Shown here: one piece after another, positions 13,201-23,737 of the stretch
How positions within the stretch are numbered: the first letter of the stretch is position 1
How the letters are laid out: each line of letters opens with the position of its first letter
Source of the DNA: Anarhynchus alexandrinus
Lineage: Eukaryota > Chordata > Aves > Charadriiformes > Charadriidae
Direction of reading: 5' to 3'
NCBI GenBank assembly: GCA_008711295.1
Contig: VUYV01000120.1
Span: 359,989-423,988, forward strand
DNA: 64,000 nucleotides
Made by a program: the position numbers and the translations under genes
Notes under the pieces: generated by a model
Database searches by the model: none
The model's input: the letters and a program-made list of their open reading frames with translations, nothing else
Told to the model about the DNA's origin: nothing

Positions 13201-16200
13201 CAGTCTTGCTGTTCAACTCCCAACAGTGCTGGCACATCAAGGTAGCAAAAGTGATCCGGGAGGCGCTGAGCAACAACAGAGCCCTAAACCAACTTTTTTT
13301 CACATTACTGTCAGATTTTTAAAACACTGTGGGAGGAAAGCAGTGGGGGAAGGAAGAGGAGAGAGAAACTGGATCTTGTATTTCTTATTAGCAGAACAAG
13401 GAGGGAGGCACAAGATCTGTGTCACACTGTAAGCGCTTTACCTCAGAGGAAGGTGAACTCCACCTGGCAGAAATTAAATGTTAATGCATCAAATCATGTC
13501 CAAAAGCACATAAAGCTCAAGGGACAGCTTATGATACCCTTTGAAAACAAGATCTAATTTAATTCATTTGCATATCCTGATACCCAATCCTGCAGATTAG
13601 CATCAGTGGGTTAATGCACTGCTACCATTAGGCTCCCTTGGGGTTGTCAGAAAACCGTATTCAACAAACTGTAGGCACTGAATTGAAGCATCTGGTCAGG
13701 GAAAACCAGATCAAACTACGCCGTCTTAATTGTGACCCAGTTTGGGATGCAGTATTGTGGCAGCAACCCTTGGTAGAAAGAAACAGTAAATTGATTTTGC
13801 TGAGAACCTCATCAATCACTGATCACAGTGACCCATGGATCATTAATCTCATTAAAAAGTTCAGCCTCATGGCAGAAGTAATAGCAGGCACACCGAAAGT
13901 GTGTAAATTAGATATGCTTTCACAAATTTGAACAGGTCTGGCTGGCATCCCTGAGGAGACCTCCATTTCTAAATTGGGCAAACTCTTCACTGACTCTAGT
14001 TGAACTTCAGCCATTTACTCTGTGTCAGATACTGTCTTTAAAGCCTGTGGAGACAGTCCAGGAGGTGGCTAGCCTGTTATTGAGCCATGTTTGTAATACT
14101 CAAGTTAGGGAAGGAAGAGCTGAATCAACAGGCATGGTACATCACCTCTTAATATTGAGATCTTTTTGACAGCAGACTTCTCTGCTGTCCGCGTTCTTTA
14201 GGTGAGGTGATTGGTGAATAGGTTGGGAAACACATCTGGGAGTACACAGACAACTGTGATTTTCTGTGTTTCTGTGAATCTGAGGAGTTTGCATTGTTCT
14301 GGAGGATGATATATGACAAAAAGTAAAGAAAGTCAGTTGTTCACGTTGGTCCTTTTAATTATGGCAGAGACTATTGCATCACTGAGTTTAAGATTTTGTT
14401 GTCTTCACCATGGGCTTTTGCATAAAAAGGATAAGTCGTAAGGGGTCCTTTTTGTTAGATGCTGGACTTTTGGAGGGGAAATTGCTTAATATCCCCTAGA
14501 CTATTTCTTGTCAGTACAACTCTTCAGTGTGTGGCCAAAACAGAGAGATGCAATCCTGCAAGACGGGATGAGCTGATTTAATGGCCATCCACCACTGGAG
14601 AGGGAGGTCCTGCTGTGCCCCAACTTCTTGCATTTCCAGCCGCACTTGCATGCAATTTACCTTGTGTCAGCTCTGGTACTTCTCAAACCTACCTGTGATC
14701 TACATCCATTTGCTAGTCCAGAGGAAACCTAACCCAGCAAAAAGAAAATGGATAGTTTTCTCCTGGCCTATGGAGCTCCATGAGATGATGGATGGGACCG
14801 AGTGTCCAGGCTCACACATGAGGTAGAGGGGGAGGTGAATGGTCAGGAACGGGAATGCAAAAGGGAAATAAATGTGAGGAGGTGGCTGGGTTGCAAGACC
14901 ACTGCTTGGCAGCAATGACAAGCATTGCTAAGGCATCTCACCTGCTCGTGGAACCAGAGCCTGTAAGGGTCGAGATGCCATCAGTATACGGTTGATATAC
15001 AGATCGATAACTCATTTCCACTGCTTCCATTCAGTACAGAGTCCCAGTTTTCCAATGACATGATACGCAAACCAGTGGACTTTAAAGCCAGACGAAATGT
15101 TGTTAGTCAATTGAAGAAATCGGTTGTCATATGCCTGATTGGTTCCTCTCCTTTCATGAGGTAGACAAGTGCATCTGGGGTATTTCCGAGTACCTATTTG
15201 TAGAGTTGTAAGAGCATGCATGCAGTTGCCAAAACTGCTACTGTGCAGAGTACTGTTGGAAAAATTGTACTTGTTCCTCTCAGACCTTGTGAACACAATC
15301 CATGACTCAGGGCACATCTGTGCAGTCCATTTATAGTCAGATTTGCTACTTGGCCCTCGTTTCCCAGTCATCCACATGCAACCATGTCAGCCCAGCCTAT
15401 CTGAAGCAAGTTAAATAGCTGCCTCTGTGAAGAAACTTGGATACATTTGAGAGGGTTCTTTCAAGGATCTGCACACCACAGACACTACCTACACAGACCT
15501 GGGCACATTTCACTCCCTACCCCCAAGAGCATTCTCCAGTGCCCATAAGCTTCTATTCATGCACACAAATGTCACTCAACTGTGCTCACAAGACTCCTAG
15601 TTGGCATGAAAAGTATAAATCTGGGGAGGTCTAAAACAATGCTCTCATTATTTCACCAATCAAGTCTTTGTACTGAACCTTGTGATTGAAAAAGCTAAAA
15701 ATTTGTCAGGTGCAAAAATAAATTCAGGACTTCCATATTTCCAGGATCTCCACATGCCATGAATTGGCCGAGGCCACTTTGTGCTGTGGATCTTGCCTGC
15801 AGCAGTAAGTAATTTGACTTCTGATTCATCAAAAGAAAGACTGCACATATAAAGAGTTGTGACACCAACCATCATGCTGGTGCAGCTTGACATGCACACC
15901 TCTATCATAAGCTTACATCAGTTTGGGACTGCTATGCCACAACAGTAAACTCTGTGCTTCACAGTCACCTTGTATTTGGTCATCATGCTGAGTCTGAGAG
16001 GTCGAGGAGCCTGAAAAGCCTTGAGACAGGTCAGGCTTGTTGGGGCCATTCATTCACCCCTTCCAGCTTTATTGACATGCTCAGGAGAAGTGGAGGGGGC
16101 CCAAGCATGTGGCCATGCCTCTGGCATTGCCCCTAGCTCTGGTAGGTGTCTTGCCTAAGTTATATTTACTGGAGAGACGAGAGTAAAAAGTTATGTTTAG

Positions 16201-17849
16201 GTACAACTACGTTTAGGAAAGATCCGCTGTTATTTGGGCATTCTTCAGCAGAGATGGGCAGCTCAGAGGCTGTGACAAAAGTCTTATCTCACCTCATGCC
16301 TTGGGTACCGCTCACACACATACACAAACACACACACACGAGCAGCCTTTTCCACCAGCAGCCTCCCATCTTTGTTTGCCAACAACCACATCCAGGCCCT
16401 GAGAGCACTTCCATATAACAACTTGCTATGTCACAGCTTGGCTGGCAGCTAAGAGTCAGGCACATAATTGGGGCAATAGCAGTGCACAAACACCATCTGG
16501 CCAAAATCAGCTCTAACAGGCATCTGTGTGTAGCCATCCGTAGCCCTAGTTTGAGCTGGCCTTGCCTGCACCCCAACACGTGAGGTTTTCTGTGGTGGGA
16601 CTCTGACATCGTGTGCTGAGGGAGCAATGGCAACAGACGCGGTCACAGCAGAAGCAGGCAGTGTGTTTTTGCAACAGCCTCTGCACCCGTTTATTGGGCT
16701 TGGTCGCCTTATGAGGAAGATACTGGTGTGGTCCTCTGCCATGCACGGGGCAAGTGCATTCTGACCCCTATGCTGGGGAGGCATGGGGACGCTCACTTCA
16801 GCTGCAGACAGCAGTGGAGGCTGGTAGGATGCCAGGTTTGTTCCCAGAGCACTGCAGTGTGGTCACGGTTCATGTGCTCCTGAGGGACACAGGACAAATC
16901 GTACAGGACAGCCAGGGGACCAGAGCTTGCTCCAGGTGTGAGCTGCAAAGACAGTGTAAACAGGCTTTTTGTCTCCTCTATGACTGGGTCCCAGTACATA
17001 ATGGTGTGGTTGAACACAGTACGCAAACCCAAGGCTTAATCATGGGCACAGGGAAGCATACCAGATCGTTGCTTCCGAGGCTGTTGAGTTAAATGTGCAA
17101 TGCCTAATGTTAATATTAACCTATATACTGAATGGTTTGGAAAGTACCTGCTTGTACCGAGCTCTCCCAACTGAAACACTTCAGCTGCAGAGTTCTCTGC
17201 ACAGAACTCGTTATCCTGAATCTTGCTTTCCAAATTAGCCGGAAAAAGCCTGACTGTTTTCACCTTTTGGATCACATTTTAACTCCTATAACAGCTTTAC
17301 CTGAGACAGATTGATGAGCAGAGATTTCTTTAACAATGCTATGATTACGGGCTGATTACACTTTCTGCATGAATAAAACTTTTTGTGTAATTGAGTGTGA
17401 ATTTAGGGAGAGCCTTTTTAAACTCCATTAGCAATTCAGCTGGGTTGTCTCTTCTGACTGGTATGACCTGCATCTGTCACAGGAGGGTATTTCATTGAAC
17501 CATGCGCTTTATCAAATGTAAATATGTAAATGTAAACTTAGACCAAACTAAAAGTCCTGAGTCTGCTTACACCCCATCATGAACCTGGGGTTCTGTCATG
17601 TAGTTTTGAATGGTCCAGCTGGACACAGCTACCTCCTTGCAACCGTATACGTCATCAGACATGTTTGTCTCAGCCCTTCCTGATTAAAGAGTAGATTATG
17701 GCATCCCAAGCTATTGCCAGCAACCTGGACAAAAACTGCATAGCTCACAGGTACACCATACCGAAGCCTGTGGTCAGACTGGTGCTTTCAAGTCGATATT
17801 GTTGGGTTTGTCTATAGCTTGCAAAATATCTGCTCTGCCTTCACAGGCA
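10211..17849. other. Non-genic region with AT-rich, homeodomain-site-like stretches
   Basis: Unique sequence. 10260-10340 is AT-rich with TAATCA, TTAATTAATATCA and TTTTAAAG motifs of the kind bound by homeodomain factors, and may be a conserved non-coding element. Open frames at 13638-13931 (+), 15012-15377 (-) and 15660-15908 (-) have no family or splice support. A CA-rich simple repeat lies at 16313-16339. Confidence 0.4.
16313..16339. repeat. Interrupted (CA)n microsatellite
   Basis: 27 bp of CA units interrupted by a T and an extra A. The interruptions suggest an older array. Confidence 0.9.
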
Positions 17850-18128
17850 ATACACCATGGAGTTAAAGAGGTTCAGGAAAATATGCTTTATGAGGAAAGA
17901 CTGAGAAAGTTTAGGTTGTTTTATTTAGAGAAAAGTTGACTGAGGAAGAAAAGATAACTTTTCAAATATGTAAAAGGTCGCTGCAGAGAAGAAGGGATAG
18001 TCTGTTCATTATATGTGCTATGGACAAGACAAGAAATAAGGTGCTTGGATTGCAGTAGGGTATATCAAGGGAAAACCTTCCTATCAGCAAGGAGGTGAAG
18101 GATGGAAACCACTTATCAGAAGGGCATG
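17850..18128 (+). mobile_element. Old CR1 fragment (3' end of ORF2), plus strand
   Basis: The text follows the CR1 ORF2 C-terminal region. A 'tatgaggaaagactgaga' block matches the YEERLR coding segment, then 'tttagagaaaag' matches the LEKRR segment, then 'tttcaaatatgtaaaagg' (the FKYVKG-type segment). Further on are 'gacaagacaagaaataa' and 'ggaaaaccttcctatcag'. It is heavily diverged with indels, so it is far older than the copy at 23660-26513. Confidence 0.7.
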
Positions 18129-18364
18129 GCGTTTCCACCCTTTCACCAAATGTCTGTTGGGCACGTCATAGGCAGGGGCAGGGCACTGGCATAGCATAAG
18201 CAGGCAAAGACAGGCTGGGTCTGAAGGGAGCACCCTGAGCAGCCCCCAGGTCACCACAAGCACCAGCAGAGAAGCTCACACCCCTTTGCCCCCTTCATTA
18301 ACAGAGTTGCATAAATATCTGCCACAGGTACAGCTCATTCAGACCTATCTTCTACGCACAATCA

Positions 18365-18445
18365 TTAAATTGCAGAGCTGAGAGAAGAGCGCAGGTAATC
18401 TAATTCTTAGTTATCTGTTCTGCCCATTAGACCACAAATACCGCC
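18365..18445 (-). repeat. Ancient tRNA-headed SINE fragment, minus strand
   Basis: The plus-strand text contains 'ttgcagagctgagagaagagcgcaggt' followed by 'ctgttctgcccattagaccaca'. This matches the reverse of an amniote tRNA-derived SINE head, whose consensus reads roughly 'gtggtctagtggttagagca' on the sense strand, then the 'gaacccaggt' and 'cagagctggga' blocks. Spacing is kept. Confidence 0.5.
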
Positions 18446-20361
18446 GTTCTCCTGAAACATGAAATTAAGCCAGGCTAATAATGACTTTTCACCACAGTAC
18501 CATTTAACGCAAAGGTGTTAGCAGCAGCAGCCCCAAGCCCTAGGGGACCATGGGAGACCTTAATTAGGAGGTGTGGATTTTTCTCAGGGGAAGAGAGCTG
18601 GTGGGCTAGAAAGGTATTCTTAGTGTCCTCCCGTGGATACGACCGTGAGCAATAAATGATCTTTGGGCCATCGTTTTTGTAGCAGGTCATATTTTCATGG
18701 TGTCAAGCATGCTGCTGTCTTTTCTGCAATAAAGCTCACCTAATCAAAACAAGTCAGAGCTTATCTAAGCCCCTAGCCGGAGATATCTCTGTGGTGGCTA
18801 CAGAGCCAGGTTTCCTAGCAACCTAAAAGGCATTAGACAGGGCTTTGTCGACATTTATCTGTTACACACAAAACCCTCCGTTTGAATAATGTTATGGGTG
18901 TGACATCAACTGACAAAAGCCAGGAAATTCAGAGCTGGGGCTGATTTTCTATCCTTGCCGCTCATCATGCTGAAAAACAAAAGGCACAGTCATGTGAGTG
19001 ATGAGCAGAGCAAACCAACATTTATATTTCCTGGCTTTTTTCCCAAACGAGATGCCATTTAAATGAGGTGCTTGGTATTAATTTCCTCTGTTTAAGACAG
19101 GTTTAATGCTCACAGAAGGTAGCATGTTGGCGGTGCTGTCAGCTTCCCCACAGTCTCCCTTCTTCTTCGGGGGGGCCGGCTTGCATGAGGAAAAAGATAT
19201 CCCAGTCCCTCTTCGACCGTTGGTTTCTTCATGGTGAAATCAGTTTTCGGATCCATGCCTTCAAAGGCACAGGCTGTGAGCCTGCTCTACGTAGGGCCAC
19301 CACTGCATCCTTCAGCAGCAAAGAAGCTCCATCTCTATTAGTCCAGGGTGGAGCTGGTGAGGACACACAGGTTAAAAACACTGCATCTTGCTACTGGTGC
19401 CCACCTTCATCAGTGGGAAGATGTCTTTTATAGTTTTCAAGAAATTCTTGGTACAAGAACTTGGAATGGATCTTGTTATTAAGCATTATGATTATGAAAA
19501 CAAAAGTTCAGGAGAAAATAATTAAGGTACGTGGGGGTTTTTTTGCAGACCAAAAATATACTGAGAACTGATGAATGGTCTGAAAAGTGATACTTCAGCA
19601 ATGTCTTTTATTTCCCCACTTGTAGCAAGAGGAGTGTTTAAAATCTCGCAGCTTGTGATTTGTGGAGGAGACTGGTGGAGGAAGGGATGGAAGAACTACC
19701 ATTGCTGCTGATTGCCACTTCAAATCCTTGGGGGAAAAGTTCTCTGGAAGCGAATGGGAACTGATCACCTCTCCACAGACTTCTTGAGTCATCTTACAGA
19801 ATTTAACAGAAAATAATTCTTTTGCTTCAGATTGGTATAAGTGGCTTAAAAGTGCTAGAAAAAAGTTCTGTTAATTTTCACAATCTAAATTATCAGCTGG
19901 GGTAAATTAACTTAATCTGACTTCTCTGCAACTCTTTGAATGTGTACCAGCTCAGACTCTAACTGACTCTGGGTCTTTCGGTCAAAAATAACAGCCCTTT
20001 TTTTACATTTATTTGAGGCCTGACATGAAGGGTTTATCTCCATGTAAATTTTTCCAGCCCGGTTGTGAAACCTCTGAAATGGTTTGTAAAGAAAGTTCTG
20101 ATGAAACTTAGCTGTAGTTGAGTACTCTGGTGTTGTAAGGGAAAATCCCCTGAATCGCTGTCAGTGGGTGAGCAGCCGGGCTTTCATCCCCTCCATTCTT
20201 CACTGTAATCTTCATTAACATAAGAGTTGGTGTTTTGCTCCTCACTCATGGATGCCATACTGTCTGAACTCCAAGGGGCTGGTGAAATAAAGGCATTTCT
20301 ACCGGCCTCTCCACTGACGACAGCCAGCATTTCTTTAGCAAGCATATCATGAATATATACC

Positions 20362-20620
20362 CTAAGTATACCACAATGGAGAGGAATTACTATGCACAAG
20401 GCTTTCAAAGAAACAGAAGCAGAAGGAGGTTCTTGCACTTTCTGCCGACATCATCTTCACTGTCCATCCATTTGTTCTCCATTTAGCCTCCCCACTGGCA
20501 AAGCCTCTATTATGTGTGGGAAGATGAGACAATGGCGAATGCGCACATTGTTCCACGGGTTCGCTATGGAAATCCCTGTGTTCACATGACCCATTTTCCA
20601 AAGTTTGGTGGTTTTTTTTC
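20362..20620 (-). other. Candidate exon start on the minus strand, unrecognised
   Basis: On the minus strand a long pyrimidine tract ending ctccttcag (AG at 20622-20621) is followed by one frame open for about 85 codons. It begins KKNHQTLENGSCEHRDFH and ends at a stop at the 20362 end. A second frame is also open for much of the span, which weakens the case. No clear donor was found, so it would have to be a last exon. The product is not recognised. Confidence 0.15.
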
Positions 20621-21049
20621 CTGAAGGAGGAGGGTAAGAGGAAAAGGGACAACGTCTCACAGCTCTACGCAGATTAATGGTACATTCCTGCCTATACATT
20701 GAGGTGGATAAAATAGCCATATTTTTCCCCAAAGTGCATGCATAAGATCACTCAACAAGCCTAAAATATTTAGTGAATGTTGAGATGAATGGAGAGTATG
20801 GGAGGGGGAACAAAACTAGCAGGGATAATTGAATACACTTAGCAATCATAGCAGCTTCACATAGCTGTATCATGTTCTCTATGGGTAATATAGCTGGGAC
20901 AATATGGTCAGAGTTTTAAAATATCTAGGGATTTCTGTCTTAAGATAATCAGTAATTGCAAGCTTTAAAAAGAAACATTTTTAGCTCAGTTAAAAATATA
21001 TACCTCATTTCTTTAATAGATGATAAAATATTGTAAAATAGAGAAAATT

Positions 21050-21083
21050 TTCCCTTTCTCATTTTTTCAGGACTCAGGTAAGC
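21050..21083 (+). promoter_or_regulatory. Juxtaposed 3' and 5' splice-site motifs (possible recursive splice site or 7-nt microexon)
   Basis: A pyrimidine-rich tract ends in ttttttcag at 21062-21070. It is followed after GACTCAG (21071-21077) by a near-consensus donor gtaagc at 21078-21083. The AG at 21076-21077 directly abuts the GT. Such acceptor-donor junctions mark recursive splicing in long vertebrate introns. A 7-nt microexon is the alternative reading. There is no proof that the region is transcribed. Confidence 0.2.
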
Positions 21084-23449
21084 AGGAAAGGTCTGTGAGA
21101 GGGTCTCTCCTGGAACTGAAGTCTGCCTTGGGGAAGCCACAGGCTGCCAAAGGCAGGTGGATTAAAACACAGAAGACAGAAGTCCCTCAGATTGGACAGT
21201 GTTTGAAATGCCAAATAAGATCAAGGAGACAGGTTGCTATAACACAGGTTCATATGACCTGTAAAACTGGTAAAGTCCGTCGGCAGTGGAGAAAATCTTG
21301 ATAGATCAAATAATAATTTTTCGGCTTCATTCCAACTGAGCCTAAGTCTGTACCTTTGCCCTTGCTCTGACTAGGGCCAGGACCTCAAACCCACAGTCTG
21401 CAGCAACACATCCATCTCAGCTCGCACCTAATTAACTGCTTAATTAGAGCAGCACTGGGGAAACTCTGCTGTTTGGTTTCCCTTTCTCTCTGGTGCCTGA
21501 TGCCACCCTTGGCAGGACCACAGTTCAGCACAAAGCTCTCAGAGCGGCTGAGCCTTCCTGGTGACGCACAGCAGGTTCAAGGTGAAGGTCTCCTCTGCTG
21601 GGGCTTTTCCTCTCTCTTCTGAGATAACTGACCTTGACTCCACCATGAAGCTCTGCCCCAGGTCGCACCACCCGCACCGCAGCCAATTACCTTAGCTGGA
21701 GCTGGGGACTAATGCCTGGCTGTTTAATTTTGAAGAGCAATGTGAAGGTCACTGGGGAAGGTAATGCAGTCTTGTTGATTGAACATGTGGATAAGGGCAC
21801 CACAAAAACATAATCTGCTTTGTTGGGGATGCGATAAACCAGGTTTATGTATGCAGTTGGCAAGCAGTACTTCTGAGTGTTACTCCATCAGATAATCCAG
21901 ACAGCAGAGCCATTCTATATCCCTCCGGTCTCCTAATATGGCTTTAATCTAAGGATTAGGTAATTTTCATATTTGTAGGGTTTTCTAAAACAGTATTAAA
22001 AGTAACTCATATATTTCCTACTTGTTTCCTGAATTTGTATTCATGAAATACTTATTTTTGTAACAAAGCAAAGGTAGTTTAAGGGGAAGAGTTCTGATAT
22101 TCCAAAGGGCAAAACCTCAGTGGCACAAGCCCTCTTTTTCCATCCAGAGTAAGATGGCCAGAAATTCTAGAAGACTAACTAGTGTTTGCAGACAGACGCA
22201 GAGCAGCTTCGCTGTGTGTGTGCAGATGGCTGTCGTGTCCCTCGTGAGACTCACCACACGCAGGAAGCCCAGGTGGTCTGCGGATGGGCAGAAAATTGCT
22301 GTACAGGTCTATCAAGCCCAGCCATCACAGCACGTACCGGGGAGTTTGGGTCTCTCTACAGCAGTCCTGCCCAATGCTTGCACACCCTTTTCTGACAGGG
22401 ACCCCTGGCTCACCGCCCTGCACCGGGCAGGGTTGTGAGAGGGAAGGAAGGGAGCGGTTGTGGTGTTAGGGTATGATTGATGTGATCCAGAGGAAACTTC
22501 TGCAGACGGAGGCTGCAGATTCATTGTGCTGCCAGCCTGTGGCCTCAAGCAGGCCCTGTCTTCTAGCTCCTGGGATCGGGGTCCTGTGTCAAAGCTGCAA
22601 CGGGATTTATACGATTCAGCTGCTAGGCAGAGGGATGCCTTTCTGACCAAGGAACATCCCATCTGTGTGCATATTTGTCATCAGGTGTGAAGTGATGCAG
22701 TGTTGAATTCTCAGAGGTACTCTGGCAATTTTACATCCTTCCTGAAAACAAAAGACACAGGGAGAGCCATCACTCATGCTGTACCACTGTGGGCTTGGGA
22801 GAGGGTGGGTGATGATGGACCAGGCACCAAGGACCAGAGCACCCATCAGAGTTTAAACTGCAAAATCACTTCAAGAGTTGTTGCACTCTATTTTTTTTCT
22901 TCTTTTTTTCTCTGGAGAGAAAGTTTTTTCTCTCCATTTCCTCCTATTACCCTTCTGAGATCTGTTTCATTTGTTTACCTCTTGCATTTTACAAAATATC
23001 ATCTGAAGGGACATGTAGGCTCTATGTCAACAACATGCATAAACATATGCCTGACTGAAAGTTTACGTGATTAGATGGTTCTTGTGCTTAATAACAGAAG
23101 TGTCTGTCTGATGTGAGGAAACCACTAGCTAAGGCACTGCCATCACCTGGTTTGTCAGCATCGCCTCTTGTTCCTCCCTGGCACCGCTGCCCAAGGAAAG
23201 GTTTTTAATTACGTAGGAACTTCTCTGGGAAAGGCAAAGGTGCCAAGAGCAGGGTTCAGCGCACAAAGACCCAGGACTGGCAGAAACCTCTAGGCTCTGC
23301 TTTCATCCCAGGCAACAGTTGTGTCCTCTTTCTCTGCCCACCTCACTTTCGGACCTTTTCATTATCTTTCTCAGTGGAAAAAAACCTTGCAGTCTCAAGA
23401 CATGTCAGGTGAGGGTTTTCTAAGCCAGAAAGAGAAGTATGAATGCCAT

Positions 23450-23640
23450 TGAAGAGGGCACTGGTGAGGTCTCCTCCAGAATAGCATGTCCAGGTCTGGT
23501 CATCCCCTGCTCCAGAGAGATTAACTCCAGCAGAAACAAATGCAGAGGATATCCGGAGAATGGACAACCCATCTGACAAGAAGAAATTACAAGAAGTAAT
23601 AGAGGCCCAGAGCCTGGAGAAGGACCACAGGTCAGCAGGA
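23450..23640 (+). mobile_element. Older CR1 fragment directly upstream of the long CR1 copy
   Basis: The block 'gcactggtgaggtctc' with 'catgtccaggtctggtc' corresponds to the CR1 ORF2 segment that encodes the [16 protein letters not shown] motif. It is followed by a degraded stretch with 'gcagaggatatccggagaatg' and 'gaggcccagagcctggagaagga'. This is C-terminal ORF2 sequence, yet it lies upstream of an ORF2 start. It must therefore be a separate and older insertion in the same orientation. Confidence 0.5.
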
Positions 23641-23737
23641 GAGCACCTGGCGTGCAGCACAAAGGAATTCCAGCCACTCCAGCCAGTAAGTCAGCTTCAG
23701 TGGGGGCCCAACTTAAATGCTCTGTGAAAACACAAGT

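Larger units (their letters stand above)
18446..23449. other. Non-genic region, nothing firmly recognised
   Basis: Unique sequence. 18830-19130 is AT/GC-balanced and lacks repeats, so it is a possible conserved non-coding element. A juxtaposed acceptor and donor motif lies at 21050-21083. Open frames at 22154-22662 overlap on both strands without splice support. Confidence 0.4.

Noticed and set aside
13638..13931. 97-codon plus-strand frame
   Set aside because: Starts without ATG, lacks a convincing acceptor and matches nothing I know.
15012..15908. Two minus-strand frames that could be pieces of one retrogene
   Set aside because: No family match, no connecting frame, no poly-A tail or target-site duplication.
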